Below are positions 32,861 to 41,371 of a stretch of DNA of 45,346 nt, piece after piece. The DNA lies in assembly GCA_963934015.1 (NCBI GenBank), contig CAWVWT010000016.1, positions 1 to 45,346 on the forward strand, read 5' to 3'. The stretch comes from MGIIb-P sp963934015 (lineage in GTDB: Archaea; Thermoplasmatota; Poseidoniia; Poseidoniales; Thalassarchaeaceae). The position numbers were made by a program, and so were the translations under genes. How positions within the stretch are numbered: the stretch's first letter is position 1; each line of letters begins with the position of its first letter. A model generated the notes under the pieces. That model ran no database searches, was not told where the DNA came from, and saw nothing but the letters and a program-made list of their open reading frames with translations.

Positions 32861-35493
32861 TCGCCACTTCCGTGTAGAATCCGCACAATTTCTTGTGCAA
32901 GACTCACTGAAAGGCCCGGTATCTGAACAATTTCATCATCCGTTGCACCAGCCAAAGCTGCCATTGACGGCCACCGTTCTAGAATTCGTGAGGCCAGTGC
33001 TGGTCCAATTCCCGGTACCTGTTCAAGCATGGAACGTGTAATGCCATGTGCCTCTCTTTGCCGGGATTCTGACAATGGTGCTTTTGTGGCATCAAGTATT
33101 GGCATGGTTGAATCAAAGACACCATCTGTCGCCACATTGGAGGCAGTAATCGTGGAGATTTCTACTGTGGTAGCGACTTGATCCGGATGTTCGCTGGAAC
33201 GTAATCGTTCTTGAGCCACAGCTGAAAGATGCTCTAACATCTTCGTTTCCCTGCGGGCGGAAACTGCTATGAATCGTGCAGTTTCAGCAGTATCAGCTGA
33301 GGTTACAACAGGTAGACCATAGTCGAGTGTCAATGTCGCCAACGCACCCATAATGGCTTGGCTATTTACAGCACGATGTTGAAACAAGTCATTCCCTTCA
33401 AGGACGAGTAACGCTCTGGGTGCGGCTCCGACCAACCGGGTTGCTTGATCAAGCAATCGTCCATCGAGCAAACTGTCGATGAAATCGCGGGTACTTTTGC
33501 GCTCGATGAGGATCCGGTCACCGATTTTAACATCACCGACTGGTAAATTTACGATTTCAACAGTCAACCCTTCTTGTCGCAAGCGAGCGGCGAGCGCACC
33601 TTTCCCATCCCTGTGATCAATGGAAACAATTACACCATCCCCTTCTGGAATCGGCGCATCACCATGGATGGTTTGGACTAATGTTTCAGCAGTCAGTACA
33701 GGGGCTTCAACAATCAAGCGTGTGGATTCAGATTCAGTTGGATAAGAATCGAGTCCAATCTGACCCGTTGGCCGCATTCTTCGAGCCAAATCTTTCGGCT
33801 CAGGTTTTGACTCAAACTCGGTTTGTTTGACGACGAGGGTTGGGGCTACCGAGTCATCGATTTCTGGTGCTAATCGTTCAGATTCAGTTTTCAGAAAATC
33901 AGATGCAGATCCCCCATTATCTAGAGTGAAAGCGCTGAGATTCGCTCCTTCTGAACCGATGGAGGCGCCTCCTCGCTTGCGGCGAACTTGCTGGATTGAG
34001 CGAAACATTCGTTCTTCACGATATTTTGCTGAGGCGCGAGCCCCTTCATCTCGGGTACCTTTTGCGATTAGAACGTGAACTGTACCTGCACGTTGCCGAC
34101 CAGTCCGCCCTCGCCGTTGGATGGTTCTAATCTCACTTCCTACGGGTTCGTAAAATATGACCAAATCAGCATTTGGAACATCCAATCCTTCTTCTCCGAC
34201 ACTGGTGGCGACCAATACATTGGCTTCTCCCGAACGGAAAGCATCGAGACTCTCAAGTTGGACTTTTTGTGTCATGCCTGCTGACCCCTCGCGGCTAGCT
34301 TGTCCTACAAATCGCTGTGGAATCACATCGTCAATATCATTGAGGATACGCGATATTTCCTCGACAGTATCTCGGAAATTTGCGAAGACAATGATGCGAC
34401 TTTCAGGACTTTCTTTGATTTGGCGGCGAACCATTCGACGGACCATTGTGACTTTGTTGTGGCACTCATCCATCGTAGTAAGCGTATCTTTAAGTTGTGC
34501 AATTCTCGGATCAGCAGCAAATTCTTTCGTCGACTTTTTCTCATCCTTACCACCTTGCCCGATTCTAGAAAGTGCCTCTCTGGTCGCTGCAACACCTTGG
34601 CAAAGTAGTGAGGAAATAAGGTTGGTCAAACGCATGGCGATTCCATTCTCCTTTGCCGCTCTATAGCCAAATGACTCACCGTTCCCGATAGAAATTGAAA
34701 TACGCTGTTGTGCCTCTTGTAATCCACCCGAAGTAATGTGGCCTTGCCGTGTGTAAAACCCAAGCCTCCTCAACCGCTCAACAATTCTACCGAGCCAGAT
34801 TTCCAACGGCTGAGCCAACAGGCGTAATTCATCGGGCACTTCGACGAAAACATCGTTGACCTCAAGGCCTGTTGCGTAGGGTGCGAGTAAAGCATCCCCT
34901 GGTGGACGTGCATGGATATTGACAATCCGCAATCGATTACAGACTTCGTTGATATCTGCCTCGACATGACCGGGGCTTGCGGTCGCAGCGATGATCAACC
35001 CATTCGGTTGTTGTTCAGCAAATAAATCACCAACCTGTGCCATGGCATGTTTCCCTGTCGCACGGTGTGCTTCATCGACGATGAGTAAGGCGACATCATC
35101 GAGCCTCGTAATTCCATTTTGTACATCATTACGGACAACTTGAGGTGTTGCTACGACAATTTTGGCGGATTCCCAAATCTCCCGCCGTTTTTTTGGGGCA
35201 ATTGAACCCGTCAACCCGACAATTTCATCCTCATCTGGAAGTTTCAATAAATTTTTCAAATCGGATAGATGTTGGTTGACTAGTGCATTGGTCGGTGCGA
35301 GCATGATTCCTCTTCCACCTGGATTTCGAAGGCGTTCAGCGAGCACCATGACTTCGATTGGTGTTTTGCCCATACCGGTGGGCAATACCAGCAAAGTCGA
35401 TGCACTGAGGCAATGATCTAATGCTGACAGCTGATACGCTCGAGCCTCAATCGCCCCAGGGGCGAGTAAGTCGTGACGAATTGTAGCGGACAT
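32857..35493 (-). CDS. hef: Hef-type helicase-nuclease (FANCM/XPF family)
   Basis: 878 residues from ATG 35493 (TTG 35499 would add two). Superfamily 2 helicase: Walker A LPTGMGKT (about 38-45), LIVDEAHR (about 138-145), TATASPGH, and the C-terminal RecA lobe with TSVGEEGLDVPNADLVI and QRRGRTGRQ. After a linker, an ERCC4 nuclease: SIDHRDGKG, GDVKIGDRILIERKSTRDF and SLLDGRLLDQ. A helix-hairpin-helix pair ends the protein (VPGIGPALASRIL, IPGLSVSLAQEIV). Hef acts on stalled and branched replication forks. The first nuclease motif reads DHRD where relatives have DxRE. Convergent with the CCG gene, divergent from the ribosomal operon. Confidence 0.94.
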   Translation of the reverse strand: MSATIRHDLLAPGAIEARAYQLSALDHCLSASTLLVLPTGMGKTPIEVMVLAERLRNPGGRGIMLAPTNALVNQHLSDLKNLLKLPDEDEIVGLTGSIAPKKRREIWESAKIVVATPQVVRNDVQNGITRLDDVALLIVDEAHRATGKHAMAQVGDLFAEQQPNGLIIAATASPGHVEADINEVCNRLRIVNIHARPPGDALLAPYATGLEVNDVFVEVPDELRLLAQPLEIWLGRIVERLRRLGFYTRQGHITSGGLQEAQQRISISIGNGESFGYRAAKENGIAMRLTNLISSLLCQGVAATREALSRIGQGGKDEKKSTKEFAADPRIAQLKDTLTTMDECHNKVTMVRRMVRRQIKESPESRIIVFANFRDTVEEISRILNDIDDVIPQRFVGQASREGSAGMTQKVQLESLDAFRSGEANVLVATSVGEEGLDVPNADLVIFYEPVGSEIRTIQRRGRTGRQRAGTVHVLIAKGTRDEGARASAKYREERMFRSIQQVRRKRGGASIGSEGANLSAFTLDNGGSASDFLKTESERLAPEIDDSVAPTLVVKQTEFESKPEPKDLARRMRPTGQIGLDSYPTESESTRLIVEAPVLTAETLVQTIHGDAPIPEGDGVIVSIDHRDGKGALAARLRQEGLTVEIVNLPVGDVKIGDRILIERKSTRDFIDSLLDGRLLDQATRLVGAAPRALLVLEGNDLFQHRAVNSQAIMGALATLTLDYGLPVVTSADTAETARFIAVSARRETKMLEHLSAVAQERLRSSEHPDQVATTVEISTITASNVATDGVFDSTMPILDATKAPLSESRQREAHGITRSMLEQVPGIGPALASRILERWPSMAALAGATDDEIVQIPGLSVSLAQEIVRILHGSGD

Positions 35494-35795
35494 GGCCAAC
35501 CTGCGTTTACGCCGAGGTTCTTAGGCAAATCGCCTTGACAAACCGCATGACGCCGCCATGGATGGGCCCCTGTAGGGGGTCCTCACAAACCGAGCCGTTC
35601 ATATACAGGATGTAGGTCGGAGGGCCGCTCAACACTGGGCGTCCAGACACCACCGGGCAATGCAGTAGTATCCCAAACGGCCGTCGATTCCATTTGTGAA
35701 TCTCGGTCAGGTGTCACGGTCGCCCCTGAAGTGAAGGGCCGGCGTACTGCCGCTCCGGCGGCCTCTACACCGTCAAAAAAACTGGAGGAACCCAA
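35494..35795. other. Divergent region between hef and rpl3 (302 bases)
   Basis: Holds the promoters of hef (minus) and the ribosomal superoperon (plus), a GTA-loop hairpin at 35564-35582 and GGAGG at 35784-35788 before rpl3. No convincing TATA box is visible. A minus-strand frame (35583-35810) is open through the region; its inner part from ATG gives a 36-residue peptide ending HPVYERLGL that I cannot confirm as a gene. The plus strand frame of rpl3 is open upstream but has no start codon there. Confidence 0.5.
35564..35582 (+). promoter_or_regulatory. GTA-loop hairpin in the rpl3 leader region
   Basis: GGGCCCCT GTA GGGGGTCC: eight pairs including two G-U wobbles. Sense orientation matches rpl3, but it lies 213 bases upstream of the start, so a long leader would be required. 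Equally, on the minus strand it directly follows the stop of a doubtful small frame. Confidence 0.4.
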
Positions 35796-36812
35796 ATGGG
35801 AGACACGCACCGCCCAAAGAAGGGTAGCATGGGCTTTGGCCCGCGAAAGAGGGCCAACAGGCCCTACGGACGTGTCAAGAGTTGGCCAACCAGTGACTCA
35901 GAAGAAGTTAGGGTACAGGGCTTTGCTGGGTGGAAAGCTGGAATGACTCATGTTTTGATGCGTGATCTCAATCCGGGCAGCCCAAGTGCTGGTGCTGAAG
36001 TTCGCAAGGCAGTCACCGTGGTCGAAGTTCCTCCAATGCGTGTACTAGCAGTTCGTGGTTACAAGATGACTCCCTATGGTAAGCAAGCCGCAGGCGAGGC
36101 TTGGGCCGATGCCGACAAACTTGGCGATGTCCTGCCGAGCCTCCCCCGTCGCATGCCGGAACGTAAGGAGCATGATGCAGAGGCGCACCTTGACAAACTT
36201 CGTGAATCCAATTTATCAGAAATCCGTCTTATTGTTGCTACAAACCCTGAGAAGATATCTGCAGTGGGTAGCAAGACTCCAGAAATCATGGAGATGGGGA
36301 TGACTGGTGGCGATTATGCTGCACAATTAGAGTGGGCCACTGAGAAACTTGGTGAAGAGTTAACCATCGAGGATGTATTTGCCTCTGGTTCAGACATTGA
36401 TGTTGTCGGGGTCACCAAAGGGTATGGTAACCAAGGTGTTGTTCGACGGTTCGGTGTTAAATTACTTTCACATAAGAACTCCAAGCGTCGACGTCAAATC
36501 GGTAACATGGGTGATTTCGGAACAGGGTATGTCCGCAAGACCATTCGACAAGCCGGTCAGACCGGATACCACCAGCGAACCGAGTACAACAAGCGCATTC
36601 TGCGAATCGCTGGTGAAGAAGAAACTCAAATCACCCCAGCCGGTGGATTCCTCCACTATGGCGAAATCCACAATCACTACATGATTATCCAGGGCAGTTT
36701 ACCTGGTCCAGCAAAGCGACTGATTCGCTTCCGCGATGCCGCTCGCCCACGAAGTGAGCAACATCCTGTCGATATTACCTACGTCAGCACGGCGTCTAAG
36801 CAGGGGGTGTGA
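35796..36812 (+). CDS. rpl3: Ribosomal protein L3 (uL3)
   Basis: 338 residues, archaeal/eukaryotic length. Starts MGDTHRPKKGSMGFGPRKRA with GGAGG upstream. Conserved features: AGWKAGMTHVL, the central VTKGYGNQGVVRRFGVK, and RTEYNKRIL followed by the GG-containing FLHYGEIHNHYMIIQGSLPGPAKR, which reaches toward the peptidyl transferase centre. First gene of the superoperon, so it marks the promoter side. Binds 23S rRNA early in assembly. Confidence 0.97.
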   Translation: MGDTHRPKKGSMGFGPRKRANRPYGRVKSWPTSDSEEVRVQGFAGWKAGMTHVLMRDLNPGSPSAGAEVRKAVTVVEVPPMRVLAVRGYKMTPYGKQAAGEAWADADKLGDVLPSLPRRMPERKEHDAEAHLDKLRESNLSEIRLIVATNPEKISAVGSKTPEIMEMGMTGGDYAAQLEWATEKLGEELTIEDVFASGSDIDVVGVTKGYGNQGVVRRFGVKLLSHKNSKRRRQIGNMGDFGTGYVRKTIRQAGQTGYHQRTEYNKRILRIAGEEETQITPAGGFLHYGEIHNHYMIIQGSLPGPAKRLIRFRDAARPRSEQHPVDITYVSTASKQGV

Positions 36813-36815
36813 TGA

Positions 36816-37679
36816 ATGAAGGTCAAAACCTACGAACTCACAAACACCATCGAGGTAGAAGAGCTCGAAGCCGGTATCATCATCGATTACAGCATTGAAG
36901 CTACTGACGGGAAGAACGTCAACCTTCCAGGTGCGTTTGAGAGTGATTTCCGCCCTGATCTAATTCGCCGCGCCGTCCATTCATCCCGCGCAAACCGCCG
37001 CCAGCCCTATGGGCACCGTGAACACGTCGGCAAGCGCGCCCCACAACCTGGAATGAAGCATTCTGTAGAATGGTGGGGCAAGGGACGTGGTGTCAGCCGC
37101 ATTATGCGAAAGACAGGCGCACGCACCGGTGCGCAGAACCCGCACACACGCGGAGGCAGGCGCGCGCACGGGCCCATGGTTCAGAAGGAGTGGGGTCAGA
37201 AACTCAATACCAAGGAATCCAACGCTGCGCGCGATTCAGCAATCGCAGCAACAGCAGATTCCGATAAGGTCGCTGCCCGCGGACACCGCTTCAGTGACAA
37301 TGTTCGATTCCCGATTATTATAGGAAGTTATTCTGAGGATGGCGAAGATTACGATGTCGAGAGTATTCCTTTAGAGAAGGCGACCAAGAAATTCATCGCC
37401 ATGATGGAAAGTATTGGCCTTGGTGATGATCTATCTCGCGCCAACGATGGCCGTAACATTCGTGCCGGCAAGGGTAAGATGCGCGGCCGCCGCCGTCGAA
37501 CCCCTAGAAGTATTCTCTTGGTCGTCGCACAGCGTGACGCTCTTGCTAAGGCAGCACGTAACGTACCCGGAGTGGATGTTGCTGTCGCCAAGGATCTTTG
37601 CGCCGAGGATTTGGCGCCTGGTGGTGACGCTGGTCGTCTCACCGTTTGGACAAAGTCAGCTATCGGTGCACTGGAGTGA
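36816..37679 (+). CDS. rpl4: Ribosomal protein L4 (uL4)
   Basis: 287 residues. The extended loop that lines the exit tunnel is recognisable: RQPYGHREHVGKRAPQ, WGKGRGVSRIM and TRGGRRAHGP. Starts three bases after the L3 stop with GGGGGTG upstream. A C-terminal domain with GRRRRTPRSILLVV follows. In bacteria L4 also represses its own operon; whether this occurs here cannot be read. Confidence 0.96.
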   Translation: MKVKTYELTNTIEVEELEAGIIIDYSIEATDGKNVNLPGAFESDFRPDLIRRAVHSSRANRRQPYGHREHVGKRAPQPGMKHSVEWWGKGRGVSRIMRKTGARTGAQNPHTRGGRRAHGPMVQKEWGQKLNTKESNAARDSAIAATADSDKVAARGHRFSDNVRFPIIIGSYSEDGEDYDVESIPLEKATKKFIAMMESIGLGDDLSRANDGRNIRAGKGKMRGRRRRTPRSILLVVAQRDALAKAARNVPGVDVAVAKDLCAEDLAPGGDAGRLTVWTKSAIGALE

Positions 37680-37684
37680 TTGAA

Positions 37685-37972
37685 ATGGATCCGTACAAGA
37701 TTATTCTCATGCCTTGGATTACAGAGAAATCTCTTGAAGCGCGCCGTGTCGCTGCTGTAGAGATTGGATATTTCGAAAACAACAACCGTCTAGAGTTCAT
37801 CGTCCGTCGTGAGGCTACTAAAGCAGACATCAAGGCAGCCATTGAGGAACTTCTTGAGGTCCGTGTGGCCAAGGTTAACACGCGTATCTGTAAGGAAGGC
37901 AAGCATGCTAGTGTAAAACTAGCAGATGGCTATGATGCGGAAGAGACAGCACTCAAGCTGGGAGCATTCTGA
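37685..37972 (+). CDS. rpl23: Ribosomal protein L23 (uL23)
   Basis: 95 residues from ATG 37685 (MDPYKIILMPWITEKS). The family motif is ITEKS near the N-terminus, then LEFIVRREATKADIKAAIEELLEVRVAKVNTRI. It lines the exit of the polypeptide tunnel, where signal recognition particle docks. An upstream in-frame start exists inside rpl4 but would not fit the family. Confidence 0.96.
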   Translation: MDPYKIILMPWITEKSLEARRVAAVEIGYFENNNRLEFIVRREATKADIKAAIEELLEVRVAKVNTRICKEGKHASVKLADGYDAEETALKLGAF

Positions 37973-37987
37973 TTGGAGGTGTGATGT

Positions 37988-38707
37988 ATGGGCAAGCGAA
38001 TTCGTGCACAGCGCCGAGGTTCTTCACCGAAGAATCGCGTTCGAAGCCACCGGTTCCCGGGTGCAAACCGTCTTCCTCGCAAGAATGACGAAATGGGTGA
38101 AGTTATGGAGATGATTCACAGCCCAGTTCATACAGGTCCTCTTGCCAAATTGAAGTTTGATGATGGGACCATTGGCCACGTCGCAGCAACTGAAGGCATG
38201 TTTGTAGGTCAAATGATCGCCTTTGGCGAAAATGTCAGCCTCCGTCCTGGTAACGTGACCACATTGGCTCAAATTCCCGAAGGAACCGCAATCAGTAATG
38301 TTGAGTGTCGACCGGGTGATGGTGGAAAATTCGCCCGCTCAGGTGGTAACAATGCAATGCTGGAAACTCGAATGGGTGACAGGGTCCGCGTTCGATTGCC
38401 AAGTGGTAATCTCAAGGATCTTCCTGCAAAGTGCCGAGCAACCATCGGTGTTCTTGCAGGTCACGGCCGCACAGAGAAACCTCTGATGAAGGCCGGTGCA
38501 GCATACTACCGCGCCAAGGCGCGAGGAAAACTCTACCCAAGCGTCAGTGGTGTCGCCATGAATCCGGTCGATCACCCGCATGGCGGTGGAAACCATCAGG
38601 CTGTACATGGCCCGAACAGCGTTCCTCGAACAGCACCACCTGGCCAGAAGGTCGGACATATTGCCCCAAGCCGCACTGGACGCGGCCGCGGCAAGAGAAA
38701 GGAGTGA
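37988..38707 (+). CDS. rpl2: Ribosomal protein L2 (uL2)
   Basis: 239 residues, archaeal form. MGKRIRAQRRGSSPKNR start with TGGAGGTG upstream; the functional histidine lies in VAMNPVDHPHGGGNHQ, the universally conserved motif needed for subunit association and peptide-bond formation. C-terminal APSRTGRGRGKRKE is basic. 15 bases after rpl23. Confidence 0.98.
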   Translation: MGKRIRAQRRGSSPKNRVRSHRFPGANRLPRKNDEMGEVMEMIHSPVHTGPLAKLKFDDGTIGHVAATEGMFVGQMIAFGENVSLRPGNVTTLAQIPEGTAISNVECRPGDGGKFARSGGNNAMLETRMGDRVRVRLPSGNLKDLPAKCRATIGVLAGHGRTEKPLMKAGAAYYRAKARGKLYPSVSGVAMNPVDHPHGGGNHQAVHGPNSVPRTAPPGQKVGHIAPSRTGRGRGKRKE

Positions 38708-38713
38708 TTCTGA

Positions 38714-39235
38714 ATGGCACGTCGTAAGAAGGTCATGCGCACACCCAAGGCAGCTCGTCGAGCAGCGCGCAAGCGTCGCTCGGGTGTATCTGAACGCCGT
38801 AAGAAGGAATTCACTTATCGTGGTTTGACAGTTGAAGAACTCACTGCCCTTCCCACATTTTCCCCCGAAGAAGACCCAGATGCGTTGTCTGTTGCTGGTG
38901 TCATGCCCTCTCGCGTCCGACGCAGTATGAACCGTGGATTTGCTGCAGGCATTTCCAATGGTGGTTCAAACCTTGATGAAGAACACTTCATCGAACGTCT
39001 TCGCGAGAACCCCGGCAAGAAGGTCAAGACCCATTGCCGTTCACTTTACATTCTACCCGAGATGATTGGCCGAACGATTGGTGTCCACGATGGACGCGCT
39101 TTCAAGATGGTCGAAGTATTGCCCGAAATGCTCGGTCATGCTCTTGGTGAATACGCCCCAACCCGTCGCAGTGTAACACACACTGGCCCGGGTGTCGGAG
39201 CAACCCGGTCCAGCAAGCACGTTGCCCTGAAGTGA
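38714..39235 (+). CDS. rps19: Ribosomal protein S19 (uS19)
   Basis: 173 residues, longer than the roughly 130-150 usual in archaea; the extra length is a very basic N-terminal stretch of about 35 residues (MARRKKVMRTPKAARRAARKRRSG). The core has VKTHCRSLYILPEMIGRTIGVHDGRAF and the C-terminal GEYAPTRRSVTHTGPGVGATRSSK, which reaches toward the decoding site. AGGAGTG precedes the start. Confidence 0.95.
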   Translation: MARRKKVMRTPKAARRAARKRRSGVSERRKKEFTYRGLTVEELTALPTFSPEEDPDALSVAGVMPSRVRRSMNRGFAAGISNGGSNLDEEHFIERLRENPGKKVKTHCRSLYILPEMIGRTIGVHDGRAFKMVEVLPEMLGHALGEYAPTRRSVTHTGPGVGATRSSKHVALK

Positions 39236-39245
39236 GGTGAAAAGA

Positions 39246-39779
39246 ATGAGTCGAGATCGTTCCAAACCCCAATCGGGATATACACAATTACTGCAAGGTG
39301 GCCGTCTCGCAGTGGCCCGTGCAGTAAACCGCGATGTACACCACAAGCACTGTTATCAGATTGCACGCGCCGTCAAAGGAATGTATGCTGGCGACGCTGT
39401 TGCATATCTCGAAAAGGTCGTCAAGCAAGAGGTCGCAATCCCCTACACCCGTCGAAGTCGAGCCGGAAAGGGTGGTAACACAATGGCTGGACACCGCAAG
39501 GGCAAGATGGGACCAGGTCGGTACCCTCGGAACGCCTCAATCGCTTTCATCAAACTCATCGAGAGTGCCATGGACAATGCACGTCAGCATCACGAAGATA
39601 TCGATGCAGAAGACATGGTCATCACACACTTGGCTGCCCACCGTGGCCAAGTCAAGAAGGGTATGCGCCCCCGCGCGCGTGGACGCGCTACACCCAAAAA
39701 TCACTATCAAGTCAATCTTGAGATTTTCATCGAGGATTTGAACGCTGAAGACGATGAGGAAGATGGAGATGATTACTGA
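39246..39779 (+). CDS. rpl22: Ribosomal protein L22 (uL22)
   Basis: 177 residues from ATG 39246; GAGGTGA lies five bases upstream, so GTG 39237 is excluded as start. Features: the N-terminal helix region (IARAVKGMYAGDAVAYLEKVV), the tunnel-lining beta-hairpin (HRGQVKKGMRPRARGRATPKN) and an acidic tail (DEEDGDDY). The stop overlaps the S3 start by one base. Confidence 0.96.
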   Translation: MSRDRSKPQSGYTQLLQGGRLAVARAVNRDVHHKHCYQIARAVKGMYAGDAVAYLEKVVKQEVAIPYTRRSRAGKGGNTMAGHRKGKMGPGRYPRNASIAFIKLIESAMDNARQHHEDIDAEDMVITHLAAHRGQVKKGMRPRARGRATPKNHYQVNLEIFIEDLNAEDDEEDGDDY

Positions 39780-40867
39780 TGTCACAACATAGTACCATTC
39801 GAAAATTCATCGACCGAAACGTCGAGCGGCAATTGGTTCGTGAATTCCTTCTCTCAAAGACTGAGCGTGCAGGATTCGGCGGTCTTGACTTCCAGCGCAC
39901 CCCCGAAGGCACCAAGGTAACTCTTTCTGCAGAACGCGTAGGCATGGTTATTGGCCGAAAAGGTAAGATCATCAATGAGCTGCAACGCCATCTACAGAAT
40001 AATTTCAAACTTGATAATCCCAGACTTGAAGTTGCTGAGATTGAAAATCCTGAACTCAATGCTCAGGTGATGGCCAGTAAACTTGCCAGTGCACTTGAGC
40101 GCGGCTGGTACTTCCGTCGTGCAGGACACTCCACTCTGCTCAATATCATGGACAAAGGTGCCAAGGGATGCTTGGTCGTCCTCAGTGGGAAACTCACTGG
40201 AAGTCGAAACCGAACGCAGAAGTTCCAAAAAGGCAATATCAAGTATTGTGGTGACACAGCTCTACAATTCATGGACATTGGGAAGTCGGTTTGCGTGAAG
40301 AAACTCGGCACTATTGGTTGCACAGTTGCAATCATGCACGCTGATAGTAAACTACCTCACGAAATTCGAATCAAGGAACGCCACGAAGTTGGTCTTTCTC
40401 CATTGCAAGAGGTTAGCCCCATCACAGAGATTAGCTCAGATCAAACTGAGCCCACAGCTGAAGAAGTCCCAACGGATGAGATTCTTGAGGAAGTCAGTGA
40501 GGGAGAGGTCCCTGAAGTCCAGGCGCAACCAGAAGTTGAGCCAGAGGGCGTTGTTGAAACTACCATCGAAGCAGTAAAGGATGTTGCAGAAGAGGTTGTT
40601 GAAGCCGTATCTGAAACTGGTGAAGCCGCAATTGAGGCTGCCAAGGATGTGGTTGAAGAACTCGCAGATGGCGACATCATTGGTGCTGCAAAGGAAGCAG
40701 TAGAAGGCGTTGTCGAAGTGGCCAGTGAGGTCGTTGAAGGCGTTGTCGAAGTGGCCAGTGAGGTCGTTGAAGGCGTTGTCGAAGTGACCAGTGAGGTCGT
40801 TGAAGGTGTCAAAGACATCGTTGAAGACCTCATCGGCGATAATTCTGAAGAGGAGGCGACTGAATGA
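39779..40867 (+). CDS. rps3: Ribosomal protein S3 (uS3) with long acidic repeat tail
   Basis: 362 residues, about 100 more than the archaeal norm. The KH domain (VGMVIGRKGKIINELQRHL) and C-terminal S3 domain (GNIKYCGDTALQFMDIG) occupy about 1-215. From about 216 the protein is Glu/Val/Ala-rich, including three near-identical 11-residue repeats EGVVEVASEVV that would form an amphipathic helix or coiled coil. S3 sits at the mRNA entry channel, so the tail may project there. Start overlaps the L22 stop; its end overlaps L29. Confidence 0.95.
   Translation: MSQHSTIRKFIDRNVERQLVREFLLSKTERAGFGGLDFQRTPEGTKVTLSAERVGMVIGRKGKIINELQRHLQNNFKLDNPRLEVAEIENPELNAQVMASKLASALERGWYFRRAGHSTLLNIMDKGAKGCLVVLSGKLTGSRNRTQKFQKGNIKYCGDTALQFMDIGKSVCVKKLGTIGCTVAIMHADSKLPHEIRIKERHEVGLSPLQEVSPITEISSDQTEPTAEEVPTDEILEEVSEGEVPEVQAQPEVEPEGVVETTIEAVKDVAEEVVEAVSETGEAAIEAAKDVVEELADGDIIGAAKEAVEGVVEVASEVVEGVVEVASEVVEGVVEVTSEVVEGVKDIVEDLIGDNSEEEATE
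40703..40801 (+). repeat. 33-bp tandem repeat x3 in rps3
   Basis: Units at 40703-40735, 40736-40768 and 40769-40801 encode EGVVEVASEVV twice and EGVVEVTSEVV once, followed by a partial unit. The first two are identical at DNA level and the third differs by one base (Ala to Thr codon), so the expansion is recent. Confidence 0.9.
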
Positions 40868-41064
40868 CACACCTCAAGTCTCGCGAAATCGACAACATGT
40901 CGGATGAGCTTCGTCAATCACGTTTGATTGAACTCCGTGAAGAATTACTCCAGTTGCGTGCACAACAAGCGCTTGGTGGCTCCGCTTCCAACTTGGGTGC
41001 ATACAAATCGACCCGCCGGTCGATTGCACGCCTATTGACAAAAATGAATGATAATAAGGAGTGA
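40864..41064 (+). CDS. rpl29: Ribosomal protein L29 (uL29)
   Basis: 66 residues: MTHLKSREIDNMSDELRQSRL, then LRAQQALGG and KSTRRSIARLLTKM, the two-helix hairpin of the family. It overlaps the end of rps3 by four bases (ATGA). Sits beside L23 at the tunnel exit. Confidence 0.94.
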   Translation: MTHLKSREIDNMSDELRQSRLIELREELLQLRAQQALGGSASNLGAYKSTRRSIARLLTKMNDNKE

Positions 41065-41071
41065 TCACTGA

Positions 41072-41371
41072 ATGGCCGCAATTTGCAATCTGTGTGGACT
41101 CCCCGATGAACTATGTATTTGTCAAGAAATCGCAAAGGAACAACAGAAAGCAATCATCAGTACAGTACGAAGGAGGTATGGAAAAATGGTCACGATTGTA
41201 GAAGGTATCGATGATACAGCGATTGATATCAACCAACTCGCCAAGATTCTGAAAGGTGCCTGCGCAAGCGGTGGGACTGTCAAGGGTCGAACGATTGAAC
41301 TCCAGGGTGAGCACAAGAAGCGTGCAGCCCAAATTCTGAAGAAGAACGGATACCAAGTGGAGGTGCGCTAA
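41072..41371 (+). CDS. Translation initiation factor aIF1 (SUI1 family)
   Basis: 99 residues. An N-terminal zinc knuckle (C5, C8, C15, C17 in CNLCGLPDELCIC) precedes the SUI1 fold: KMVTIVEGID, INQLAKILKGACASGGTVKG and ELQGEHKKRAAQILKKNGY. aIF1 monitors start-codon choice on the small subunit. Its position between L29 and Rpp29 is the common archaeal arrangement. It ends next to the Rpp29 start with no gap. Confidence 0.95.
   Translation: MAAICNLCGLPDELCICQEIAKEQQKAIISTVRRRYGKMVTIVEGIDDTAIDINQLAKILKGACASGGTVKGRTIELQGEHKKRAAQILKKNGYQVEVR

Noticed and set aside
40436..40917. Minus-strand frames opposite the rps3 tail
   Set aside because: Low-complexity mirror translations of the 33-bp repeat (TSLATSTTPS); no start signal, and the plus strand is a clear ribosomal protein.
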